Source of the DNA: Dimargaris cristalligena
Taxonomy: Eukaryota; Kickxellomycota; Dimargaritomycetes; Dimargaritales; Dimargaritaceae
Direction of reading: 5' to 3'
NCBI GenBank assembly: GCA_027576995.1
Contig: JANBQC010000112.1
Span: 1-58,303 of the forward strand
Length of the DNA stretch: 58,303 nt
Both the position numbers and the translations under genes were made by a program. Below the pieces are notes generated by a model. That model was not told where the DNA came from, did no database searches, and saw only the letters and a program-made list of their open reading frames with translations. Shown one piece after another: positions 1-10,712 of the stretch (position 1 is the stretch's first letter; every line of letters starts with the position of its first letter).

Positions 1-478
1 ATGTTCTTCATCTTCCTAAACTAAAAATAGTTTGGCCGGGATATACTATTAGAGATTAAGCAGGCCCGGCCACAACAACTCTCCAAAGATATTGATTACA
101 TTGAGTGCAGATGATAGACACTTGGTTTGAGCGTAGCCCCACGGGACAACCATATGTCTTCGATTGCGCTAGCATCAATAATTCCACTCAAATCGTGCTG
201 AGATTTCAATATATGGTTATAATCGTTTATAATTGAAACACATACTTTCAAGTACGAATGTAAATAAAAGTGGAATGCCAAACATTTCTGAGCTAAGACA
301 AAATAGAGAAGCAACATATACGCAAACGGGTATTCGAACTGGGTAAAGCATCAATGAGATGGGCATGGATGTAGTCTAACTTCATAAAAGAATAAATTGG
401 TATAGGGATAGGAGGAATGTCGAATAAATCAAACTGATCTCTGAACGGTCTCCCAGTAGTTTGTACCACTACAGATTT

Positions 479-880
479 CTAGCGGGTCTGGCCGGATGGG
501 AGCGTCAGTTTTTTGGGATTATTGTATTTGGTGAGTGCCGTCCCTCCAGCAGGACTGCTGGGGTTTCTCCAGGGCGCCTTTGACTTGGCAGCTGCTACAG
601 GTCTGGCTGTCGGTGCGGGATTACTACCTGCGACTGGAGCTTTCGGCGTTTTAGTGCTGGGCGGGGAAGTGTTGGACCTCACCGGGGCCGACCTAGCGGA
701 GCCAGAGGTTGGCAGGGATAGGCTTCTTTCGGGCTTTTCAGAGCGGTTCCTGAGTGCTACAGCGTCAGAGACCCGGGCCACTAATCGGTTGGCCACGGCA
801 TCAGATGACGAGGCACCTTGGGCTAAGGTATGGGAAGCCAGAGCAAGGACGAGTAGGGTGGCGGTGATTTTGAAGCGCAT
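479..880 (-). CDS. small secreted Ser/Pro/Ala/Lys-rich protein, unrecognised
   Basis: A single-exon reading frame of 133 residues. The frame is open upstream as far as 1084, but only from a GTG. I start at the ATG ending at 880 because it opens a classic signal peptide: M-R-F-K, then a hydrophobic stretch TATLLVLALASHTLA with a probable cut after A-Q around residues 19-21. The mature part is about 110 residues, basic, low in complexity, rich in Ser, Pro, Ala, Lys and Arg, and has no cysteine. A TATAAATA box lies about 225 bp upstream on the same strand. I recognise no domain. It could be a cell-wall or secreted effector-like protein; that is inference from the signal peptide and composition only. 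Confidence 0.6.
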   Translation of the reverse strand: MRFKITATLLVLALASHTLAQGASSSDAVANRLVARVSDAVALRNRSEKPERSLSLPTSGSARSAPVRSNTSPPSTKTPKAPVAGSNPAPTARPVAAAKSKAPWRNPSSPAGGTALTKYNNPKKLTLPSGQTR

Positions 881-2144
881 GGTGATGAATAAAGAGGGCG
901 GAGGTGGAGGTGGGGGGTGGTCTGGAGAAATAGAGCAGATCCTGCAAACAGTGGGGCGATGGTTAAAACGGACCAAATTTAATAGAGCATTGTGTGTTAA
1001 TGAGGGGAAACTGGAGAGAGCAAATGCGGGTAATGTCAGTGGGACGGACGAGAACGTATGGTTGAATGATTTGAATAATTCCACTGGCGGAGAAACGGTC
1101 AGATATTTATACTATCATTGCAGGTAAAAACCAAAGGCCAGTCATTGATTTTACTACCGTTACTTTTCCCGTGTCTTGATTTTGCCCGCTTGACATGCGT
1201 ATGCCCAGTAAAACGGGAATGCAGATAAACAGAGCCCCGTAAATATACCCACCTTCTTTGGTGACAGACAGCGGAACCGCCGCCTCTTCGTTAATGGCCG
1301 CCTGCCTCCTTGCACTCATTCCCGCCATGCGCTAATCAATGTGATTCTGAATAATAGTTAAAATTGCATTAGTAAATGGAAGACCGGGAAAATGATCCGC
1401 CAACCCATTTGCATTCCTGCAATATTGTGATCATTGTCGATATTCATGCATTTGAACCTCTAACTCAAGGGTCAGTAAATTAATCCGCTTGACTTGCACA
1501 TGACTGTTGTTTTCTAATTAATGTCTTGGAGTCGGGTGGAAATGGACATATAGGGTATTATCCTCCGCAGTTACCGCCCCACGTCTGCCTACAGGGACCG
1601 GAAAAGAGGACCGCTTGTCATCATTAAACAATGACACAGAGAAAAGCCAGATAAACTATTCCATAAAAAGGTCGAGGCAATCGCGACACACCAATAGCCA
1701 AATATGATCTATGGGCATTACCGAAACACCGCCTCCCGCTTGCGAGTCCGCTCGAGAATTCTCCTTCCGGTACTGTGCGGGCATTAAAACCACTAGGTTG
1801 GTGATAATTTAGATTCTTGGTACTGCTACATAGTTATTCGGGGTAAATATTCACCTTGGGATTGACCGATCACCTTTTAATTAACTTTATCTTAGTGCGA
1901 TCCTCGGCTTGATACCATGAACATATGTCTTCCAACTTACGTCAGTTCAACCAAGGGTGACCCTCTAACCCCACAGGTGGGAAAACAGCCAGCGCCCCAG
2001 TACTCCTCCTCTAAGTGGCAAATCGCCGTGACACAGTGATGCCTGTCTAGTACCCCAAATGGAACAGGCTGGTTCTTCTTCACCTACTCAAGAGCCACGC
2101 CTCAACCCAGAGAAATACAGCTAAAAATAAAACCAAGCAGCCGA
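881..2144. other. 5' flank without a recognisable gene
   Basis: Apart from the TATA box above, I see only short frames without conserved content. CpG dinucleotides are normal here, which marks the contrast with the block that starts near 2145. Confidence 0.5.
1104..1111 (-). promoter_or_regulatory. TATA box of the small secreted protein gene
   Basis: TATAAATA read on the minus strand, 224 bp upstream of the chosen ATG at 880. The same octamer occurs upstream of two other genes here (17605 and 46592), which supports it as a real core promoter element in this genome. Confidence 0.5.
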
Positions 2145-2361
2145 CTATGGTTCTGTAACTTTATGTAAAACTCTATTATTTATAATTCCATTTTTAATCA
2201 CATTCAATTGTTTACCCACCCAACTTAGCATAGCTATGTTTCACAACTCACCTTGGCTTATTAGGTTACATTGTGCACTTTTATCACCAGAGTAATAAAT
2301 TGAGTGGCTGTTGAGTTGGATTTAACAGCTATTTTAATTTCCAAGTTAAACATTATGGTAT

Positions 2362-2464
2362 ATATTTGGGAGAAGTTCATCCAGGCTGTTTAATAAAAAA
2401 TTCATTAGATAGTGTTAGACTATTTAATCTACCTTAATCTGGCTGGCTTAGTGTCCAACCATAT
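2362..2464 (-). repeat. degraded copy of the 144-bp inverted-repeat element
   Basis: Read on the minus strand this starts ATATGGTTGGAC, passes through a GCCAGCCAGATTAAGGT segment and ends with CAGCCTGGATGAACTTCTCCC. That is the same order of blocks as the full copies at 42902 and 44554, with about 40 bp missing from the middle. It contains no CpG, unlike the full copies. Confidence 0.7.
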
Positions 2465-3627
2465 TAGGCCTTATAGTACCATATTAACCTTCCCATACTT
2501 ACCCCCAGTACTATAGGATTATCCTATATTATATAACCCTTCCCCTTCTAGACTCTACCTCTTTGCACTAATTACTCAAGTACTAGTTCAAAGTCTCTTC
2601 CAGTTGCCACCAGAGTCTTTAGGATACCTGCAACTATCCAGTCAGCCCAATTACCTATCCTATAATCTTAGTAGTATCCTTCCCTTGGGACCTCCCTCTG
2701 GAGCCATCCCCACATATATATAACCAGGCCCCATTGGTATCTGTTAGATTCCTTAGTTTATTCTCATCCCTAGTTTACCCTAATGAACTCTATATATACT
2801 CACTCCCCCTTATACTAACCAGTAAGTATACCTACTGTATATCCCTTGTATATACCTACTGTATAGCCTTTATTAGTTAATACTATCCCCTATACCTAAT
2901 ACTAGTAACCTACTTGGCTAAGTCCAAGCCCTATCTACTATTAGAAGCTTATCTTCAGGACTCTTGATAGACTAAGAGTGGTTAACCCAGGCAATAAAGC
3001 TAGGTAGGCAAGCTGGCCATTGTATCATTCCTTCCCCCAAATTCCTCTTTAAAAGAGGAGGACTTTTAATAGGCCTATAGGCAGAATAACACATGAAATA
3101 TGTGTAGTTGAGGGCATGTCTGCTATTGAATACAGCACCCTTGCCAATACTTAGAGTGAAATACTGTACTATCAGAGGGTACTGCAACTAGTAAAGAATA
3201 CCATCTGCACCCAATAAGAAAACTTAGGGGTGGCTAGTCACTGATATGGATAGATGTATAATTTCCGGTGGATTTCTACTAGCATATTGGTATATTTTTT
3301 TAATTTATTTTATCACAAGGGCTGTGTAAAGAACTGAATTCAAATCCTTGAAAACTGAACTTTATTTGAAAAGATAGATAATAAAAGGGAAAGGTGATGA
3401 TAGACTTGCTGTTCCAAGAGGTGGCAGCAAGGGGGAGTATTTATACTCAAAAGAGGAAGCCTAAATGAAAAGATAGATAGATAATAGAGAAAGGATGAGA
3501 AGGTCCCAGAATATTGGATGACTAAGTAGAGGGAAAGGGAGGGGAGTTCCCAGACAATAATATTAGTTATTATAAAAGAATAGGTAATACTTGGGTAACC
3601 AATAAATTCAATGTGAAACAATAGAAG

Positions 3628-3850
3628 GGAAAAAGGGAAAAAGGGAAAAAGAGAAAGCTATTTTTAACTGTACTTTAAATAGGGGTGAAGTTGGGCCAGG
3701 GGCAGTATGAATGCAGGGGTACAGTCTGGTCAGGGGCAGGGGTGTATCATAGTCAAGGGTATATAATATACTAATAGAAAAAATACTATACTAATGAAAA
3801 TGGAGGAAAAATTACCATACTCATTAGGGGCAGGGGCAGGGGATCATTCA
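3628..3850. repeat. purine-rich tandem and GGGGCA-rich degenerate satellite
   Basis: A run of GGGAAAAA units (about 3628-3655) is followed by repeated CAGGGGCAGGGG-type motifs near 3695, 3733 and 3826, all with purines on the plus strand. It lies inside the CpG-poor block and is likely simple-sequence growth in a dead element. Confidence 0.5.
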
Positions 3851-6568
3851 CTCAACAGGGGCATACTTCCGATAAGTGCAAATAATAGATAAAAAATAAA
3901 ATTAGGTAAAAATGTGGTAAGTTTACCACATATGGGCTATATTAGTACCTTCTACTTGGCATATTCCTACTATATGTATTTTCAAATTTAGTAATTTGGC
4001 TGGGTTGACTATTGGGTCAGTTTCCTCTAAATTACTGTAAATAAACCAAATGCATTCTTATTAGTCCACTGTTTGCAAGACAGATGTGCCATTTTGATAG
4101 TACTATTACTTAACAATAAGGCAAAGGGTGCCTAATCTGTGAGCACATAAATAAGTAACATCCATTCCACCATACCATTGTCCAAGTACACCAACCTCCC
4201 CAGATGGAAGGCTGGTCATTGGCATCTGGCTGGGGGGGTGATACTGCAACCTACAGATGGTTGCTAGAGTCTGATTATCTGGTTTGGGATTACAATAGGT
4301 TGGAGGAGGAGTGGGGTAAACTGTCATTACCAATTCCTACCTCATGAACTGCTACTGGCTAAGTCAACTATAACCCTGGTGAGCAGTTGAGGTTGTTATT
4401 AGGTTGGTGGATCTAGGTGGGTGGATATATTAGTGCATGGCCAGCTCAAAACCCCAATGTGCCTCATCCTGGCCAGCCTCTTCATTGCGGGTGGTAACAA
4501 GTAGGTTGAAAAAGACTATGGGAAAACAACATAGGCAGTTTTTCTGGATTGTCCTGGGTAATGCCTCTAAAGCCACACAGGTAGACAAGATTAGCTGCAA
4601 TTGTTTATCTGGTGGCTGTAATGAAAGCAGTTGACAATAGGCCAGAAAATGAGTTGCCAGATCAGCATGATAAATATTTGTAGGGTCACAATCTATATTA
4701 AGTCTAAATGAATAATTTTCAGTTCATTCTATAGTTAACTGACAATTGCCTAACCAGTCTGATAATAGCCCTGGGCAACTGATATTGCCACAACATTATA
4801 CTGCTGTATTTGCCTCTGGTCTAAAGCTATGTTAGGATATTGGGATAAGGTATATACTGATAGGTATCTGGCAGTGACACCTAAAGATTGTAGAATTTAA
4901 GTTTATAGATATTTTGTGCTAGCTAATCTGACTTAAGTATGCTGAGGCCTTTCTGTGTGACTAACCTGTGTTTAATGTGTTGCTAACAATTTAAGGGGCT
5001 CCACTGGTTTGTCTTTGGGAGTGTCAGCAGGAGGGGGAACCTCTGGTTTCTTTACACTAGATAGGTCACCATATTTTATCATATAGTGCAGAGGGTTGGA
5101 CTTTGCTGGGTTCAAGGGGGTTGAGACTGAGGTGGCCTTGGGGAAGTCACTGCTGAGTTCCTGGTCACCCATTATATTGTACATCATTATCTCACATTAT
5201 TAGTTAATAAGAAAAATAAATATATAATAAAAATATTATGTAAAAAAACATTATATTCAAGTAGTATAATTGATTTGGTACTTAGAGATACCAAAACTTT
5301 GAACTAGGAGTTATAAAAGTAATAAAAACAAATAGAAATAGTGGTAATAAAATAATCAATAATGAAACTGGGTAAAAGGGTAATTGTTAGTATTATCTGG
5401 TGAAGTTATAACATATATTTATTACTTTATCTCAAAACTAACTTGCCCCTTCAACTAAAGGGATGGTACTAAGGTATATATATAAAATTGACCAGACTAA
5501 ATAACTATAGCTAAGAATAAAACTGCAATAATTATAGGTCATAAAAAGTCTGCAGTAGGGAAAAAATTAACCTACTGGCTAAACTATAGTCATGAATAGG
5601 TTAAATGGAAGTAAATCATAGAAATTGGAAGGTTAGGAGCCACAGTCTTCCCAGTCCTCCTTCATGTTGGATATTAATAGAACTAATAAAAGGAATATAT
5701 GCTATGTAGTTGTATGGTGTAATTTTAAGAAGGAATCTACTGGAGACTGGTTATTCCCAAGCCTCCCTCATAAATAGATCATCAAATAATAAAACTAGCA
5801 ATATGAAGTAGTCAATCATCATGGGTTAAAATCACAATTGATTTCGGCAGACTATAACTTTGTCAATAATAAATGGAAAAGCAAATGGAAGTATAAGTTG
5901 GAAAGCTGAAGGAAAGGAGAATCAATTAGCATAAAGAAATGTAATAACACTTTCAGCCCCAGACTATTCCCATGGAAATAACTTGTTAATTGTCCAGGGA
6001 CCTTAAGTCTGTCCAAAGTATGACTACTTCTTGGATTAGTAACTAGTGCTGGTGCTTATGCAGCCTCTGCTCAGCTGCCCACAGTAGCACATTTAATACT
6101 ATTTTACCTTTTCTTATTCCCATAACCTTACTGGCTACTATTGTAGTCATTTTGTTACACTTCAGTATTGATCTGAAGGCTCTCCTATTTTTGGTCAAAG
6201 TCTTCAAGGTTGCATCAGACTCTGACTGATCCCCTTATTAATCCTGTAGTGACTCTTGATATCCCTCTTGGATAAACCCACTGTGCTTTTTGAGTGTGCT
6301 AAGATCTTGTCCAGGTTCCAGACTGTTTAATTCTTAAACTATTTTCCATTCAATTTATCCACTACATTCTTATAAGCTCATGTCTTGATAATTATGGTAT
6401 ACCTGTTACTATTAGTTGTATGCCCATTTGTGCTGTCCCTGTACCTATAAGGTATGCAATCACTGGTCATGAGTATTCCCAGTGCTGTATTACATAGATA
6501 CTTACCCACATAAATACTTTATGGATTAAGGGCAGTTATCCTTATCACCAATTTACCTTTTTCTTTCA

Positions 6569-6713
6569 TAACTGTATGTTGTCCCTCTAGCTGTCAAAGT
6601 TATAAAGATTTAAATGATTTATATATGGGAAAATAGGTGGAGGACTCATTTTAATCAGTGATATTTGACATTTCCAATGGATCTTTCACTATACAGCCTA
6701 GCTGAACTTCCTT
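6569..6713 (+). repeat. degraded copy of the 144-bp inverted-repeat element
   Basis: It aligns along its length with the full copies: an AGCTG block, a TATGGGAAAATAGGTGGAGG block, CCAATGGATCTTTCACTATA and then CAGCCTAGCTGAACTTC. The outer 15-20 bases at each end have diverged. It has no CpG; at sites where the copy at 44554 reads CGTT and ACGG it reads CACT and ACAG. Confidence 0.7.
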
Positions 6714-6720
6714 CAACCCT

Positions 6721-8900
6721 CCGACTCCAATCCCACATTTAATGATTGGCAGGGCCAACCTCCCAGGCTAACCCTAACCTTCCCCCACCAGACCTGGACC
6801 CACCTTGTATCCTCAAAGACCCCTGGATCCTAAAATGCGTATATGCACCATGTGAGATGTAATAAGGCCCATTTTTAATGGCATCTGATTATAAAGGCGG
6901 GAGCACGTCTACCTTCTCCACCATATAGTTATAGGCCGGATATACACTGGCCGTAGCTCTATTAGCATGATACTTTATTGTTATACAGTGCAAGCAAGCC
7001 AATCGCTGTTCGGAATATTTCAGCCAGTAGTGAGATGTGGATCCCACAAACTGTGCGCCGCTGCCGCATACCACCGCCCAATCGTATATGTGTTAGACAT
7101 CGTCGCGTGCTTCTTGTTAATTATCGGTACATGTTTCTATCAATAGGGAACATGTGCTAGCTCGCTTATCTGTACTATCAATATCTTTTTCATGATTCCC
7201 TATGGTTGTCGTGGATTTTCCAAAATGGTGGTCTTGGATAGCGAGTAATAGCAACATCTGGCTCGTCATAGTGCACTCTTGGGCTATCTTTTCGATATAT
7301 GGTTACCCAATTGGGTCTCTAACGCCTGAGACACCTCATTTTTATTTTAACAAAACAAGTAGTAAATCAAAATAGTATTCGTTATACTAGACACTGAATT
7401 CTACAACAATTATGCAGCGAATCTGTCAGGATTTAATCAGGCGTGAGACTTCTGAGAACTCAATATATATGAGATAGTGGCCGCCAAGATTGCAATATCT
7501 GGCTGATATCCATAGTATGAGCTGTATTTCTTGCCAAAGATGATGTATTTGGGGATCATGGCATACACCGATGGCTCCGCTAATACTGAGTCGTCAGACT
7601 CGGTCTCCAACTATTTTAAGGGTTTCCTTGATTTATGGTTAGGATCAGTATTAATTATCTGGCTGGTAATCAGTACCACTCCGGTGAACATCTACGAGCG
7701 GGTAGAAGGTGCCACCGAGGGCGTTGGACTAGTCGATTAGCATATTTTCTAGATGAAACATGTTGCCGTATATATCAGCTGAGGCCTCATGCATATGCTG
7801 CCCGTTCCCAATCAAACTGAGGATGCGGCTGTTCGGTATAGTCATAATCTGTCTGCGGTGGCGTTCTGGGGACGCCTCACGGTCAAGCCTATCGGTTCAT
7901 ATTATAGAGGGAGATAATGAAAATCGGGCAGGAGGGGTGTCGGCTACTGGGTCCCCGTTTACAAAGTGATATGATTTCGGGGCTGGCTTAGAGGGTGTTA
8001 TACCCTACTCTTTCCGCATATCCAATGTGTGAAACATGATGGATAAAACCCAGATGCCCAGGTTAAAAAAAAGGTGCACCAATAAAATCATTTGCGTTGG
8101 ATCGATTCCGAAACTCGTGGGTTTTGGGCTAGACACCGGCGGAACTTTTTAATATTTAGGCGGAAAAGACTATTCATTGGGGGGGGGCATTTACTGGGCG
8201 AATCCGGTATTCCTCCGGCCGGGTCAGCCAATAGTTTAATGACGGGATCCTACCCACTGGGTAATCCCAGCATCCCCATCCTCCACTTTAGCGTTTCGAA
8301 TATACATGTACTCCCGAAATAGTGGGGAGGGCAGGGTAGGGTGGATCATATGAGTGGGCGTCGCTGATTCTAGCCTTTCGCCATTAACCCATCTATTATC
8401 TGAGACGAGCAGCACTTAAATACCTCTCCCTCTGCCTTTGATTACCGAACCCCAGGTCTTGGTTACCCATTTCACTTAAATTGCATAAAATACTACCCAT
8501 ACGGCTAATTTATATACTACATTCTATTGCATTGTAGGAATTACACTATTAGCATCAGCATCAGCATTGACATCAGCATTGACATCGACATCTGCATCTA
8601 CCTTTCATTACCACTACCACCACCACTTCTATCATCAAAGGTAACCGCTGGGTTCTTCGTAATGAGCTTACATAACCCCCCTACTTATGATTTGGCATGT
8701 ATAAACATAGAGACATGCACCCAAGCCGCGGCGACTGCCGGATTCGGTATGGCCTACTTTCCTAAAAATATTCGGAGCTAGCCCGACAGTAATTTTTCCT
8801 TACCCAGGTGCCCACTCTTTCCGCGTATTTACTCCGTTTTAAGCCATTGTATATTTCTACTATCTTTCACCTACCGTCCAGCAGTGATATATTCACCACC
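6721..8900. other. intergenic region without recognisable genes
   Basis: CpG returns to normal from about 6830. Several frames of 60-85 codons overlap on both strands, but none shows a conserved motif, signal peptide or credible splice pattern. An imperfect hexamer repeat (AGCATC/GACATC units) lies at about 8550-8600. The promoter of the protease gene must lie in the last few hundred bases. Confidence 0.4.
8550..8600. repeat. imperfect AGCATC/GACATC hexamer tandem repeat
   Basis: About eight consecutive six-base units of the form (A/G)(G/A)CATC or close variants, ending in a T/C-rich tract. It is simple-sequence DNA some 300 bp upstream of the protease start. Confidence 0.6.
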
Positions 8901-10019
8901 ATGAAATCAACCCTATACATAGCGTCGCTGGTCGGCCTATACCTCACCGTGTCCCATGCCGCACAAGACCTACAGCGGATGGACCCCGGTCCGACGGCCG
9001 CCGACGAAGTGAGTCGTATTGCCGGGGGAGACGTGGTCAAGGGCCGATCTTTCCCCTTCATGAGTATGCTAACCATCGTGATGGACGAGTCGAGCTTCCT
9101 CTGCGGTGCTTCGTTACTTTCCAAAGATTATTTGATTACGGCCGCCCACTGCGTGACCAACAACGGCATTCCCGTGTCCGCCCGGTCCGTGACGGTGGGG
9201 GTGGGCTCCAACGACGCCCAGGACCTCCGGTCGTACAAAGTGAACCGCATACACGTACACCCCGATTACGACTACGAGAATGTGGTGAATGACCTCGCCC
9301 TAATTCGCCTGCGCCGCCCCCTGGACTTCGACAGCGGGCCCGAGAAGATTGGCACGGTGGCCATTGCTAAAGAGGATTTGCGGGATAATGAAGTGTTCAC
9401 GGCCATCGGGTGGGGTAAAACCTCCAGCACCGGGGATATTTCGTCTAGTCTACGGGAGGTCAACGTAACCACCGGTCCTTCCGACGCCTGCAAGGCCGCC
9501 AACCCGGAATTCGACGGTGAAGACGGGCGTCAGATCTGTACGGCCAAGAACAAGAACCACGACACGTGCCAGGGTGATTCGGGCGGACCTCTACTCCTCC
9601 CGGTGGGACCCAAAGACTACCAGCTGGCGGGTATCACCAGCTACGGCTACGCCCCCAGCGATCCGAACATCATCTGCGGGACCGACTCGGTGGTGGCCTA
9701 TTATACCCACGTCAAGTATTACATCAAGTGGATCTCCGAAGTAACGGGCGAGTCAAAAGAGGAATTGTACAAAAAACGGAAAGACGACGACCTAGACAAG
9801 GATGCTGATTCGACGGATACTGTGAGCGATACCGATCTTCTCACCGCTACGGACACCCCCACGGCAACGCAGGGTGGTGACGAGGAAGGGCCTTTCGGCA
9901 TCAGCAACCAACTACCATCCGCGCTGTCGGCTGCTAGCTCGCAGACCACCCGGGGGCTAATAGGAAATGCTCTGACTGGATTACCTCTGGCAGTGGCCCT
10001 TTTCCTCACCCGTAACTAA
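8901..10019 (+). CDS. trypsin-like S1A serine protease, secreted, probable GPI anchor
   Basis: An intronless 372-residue protein. I start at the ATG at 8901 rather than an upstream in-frame one because it opens a signal peptide (hydrophobic core IASLVGLYLTVSHA, cut about residue 20). A short propeptide ends at Arg39, followed by the activation sequence IAGG. The catalytic triad is complete: His83 in TAAHC, Asp131 in NDLALIRL and Ser227 in GDSGGP. Six residues before Ser227 is Asp221, equivalent to Asp189, so cleavage after Lys/Arg is expected. After about residue 285 comes a charged, Ser/Thr-rich tail, then a C-terminal hydrophobic segment (GLIGNALTGLPLAVALFL) with only two residues after it. 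This looks like a GPI attachment signal, which would keep the enzyme on the cell surface. A single-span anchor is the alternative. Confidence 0.93.
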   Translation: MKSTLYIASLVGLYLTVSHAAQDLQRMDPGPTAADEVSRIAGGDVVKGRSFPFMSMLTIVMDESSFLCGASLLSKDYLITAAHCVTNNGIPVSARSVTVGVGSNDAQDLRSYKVNRIHVHPDYDYENVVNDLALIRLRRPLDFDSGPEKIGTVAIAKEDLRDNEVFTAIGWGKTSSTGDISSSLREVNVTTGPSDACKAANPEFDGEDGRQICTAKNKNHDTCQGDSGGPLLLPVGPKDYQLAGITSYGYAPSDPNIICGTDSVVAYYTHVKYYIKWISEVTGESKEELYKKRKDDDLDKDADSTDTVSDTDLLTATDTPTATQGGDEEGPFGISNQLPSALSAASSQTTRGLIGNALTGLPLAVALFLTRN

Positions 10020-10712
10020 CCCTCAAAAAGACAGCCGTGTTATGGTACCTCTATCCACATTATAATCGGATAACGAGTTTTCGGTGGTATTGTTGTTTTT
10101 TCTTGAACTAGACCAGTGCACCACTCCCCGGCTTTCCGCTCTAAAGGGGGGAAAGAAATTGTATATTTTATCTGGAATTCTCTCCTTACTTTTATATTTT
10201 CTAAACCAAACAACCCGGCTGAGTCGCTTACAGACAGCCCAGATTCGTTGATCGAGTTCTTCGGCCTGCTGGATTCAGGCCAATAAATTAATACTCTACT
10301 ACGTGGCCTGTGTGACTTACCTGGAGCCAGGGTAGCAGAAACACGGTTTCTGAAGGGAATGTATTAGGCAAACAAAACCACCAAATACTTTGATGTGTTA
10401 TTCTTCGAGATGTATTTTATTTTGGGGGGTATCTAGCGGTATACTATAACCCTAATTATACACCAAACGACCAGTTAGTTACATTTGTTCAAATGATAGT
10501 GTTCTTTGGGTGATTGCAGTGAAACTAAGGGGTAAATGGTACCATAGTGGGTCGTAGTATATCACATCATTGCTTCGTCATCACGCCATCCTTCTAGACA
10601 CCCTTGGGTTGGGCAATATAGTACACGGTAAGGTGTACGGGATTGTTCTTCTTTCTTTGAACGTATTGCCTTTAATTTCCTGCCATTTCCTTTACTCCAA
10701 CTCCCCGTAGTC
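10020..10712. other. intergenic spacer between protease and DsbA-like gene
   Basis: It holds the 3' region of the protease gene and the promoter of the next gene. I see no gene here; the one minus-strand frame of 65 codons overlaps the first exon of the neighbour and shows no family signature. Confidence 0.4.

Larger units (their letters stand above)
2145..6720. repeat. CpG-depleted AT-rich block, probable decayed methylated repeat
   Basis: Over about 4.6 kb I count only four or five CG dinucleotides (near 3267, 3844, 4487, 5848 and 6721), whereas CG is common on both sides and all through the rest of the window. At roughly 38 percent GC about 150 would be expected. TG and CA are abundant and all frames are broken by stops. 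This is the footprint of 5-methylcytosine deamination, known for transposons in several fungi. The best remaining frames (minus strand 4972-5187 and 4106-4333) are short and I cannot assign them. Degraded copies of the 144-bp element lie near each end in opposite orientation. Confidence 0.75.

Noticed and set aside
513..1127. 204-codon plus-strand frame
   Set aside because: It is the antisense shadow of the small secreted protein gene. The minus strand has the signal peptide, an ATG and a TATA box; the plus frame has none of these.
2145..6720. Mitochondrial insertion as cause of the AT-rich block
   Set aside because: GC is near 38 percent with specific CpG loss rather than general AT bias, and no mitochondrial gene fragments are visible.
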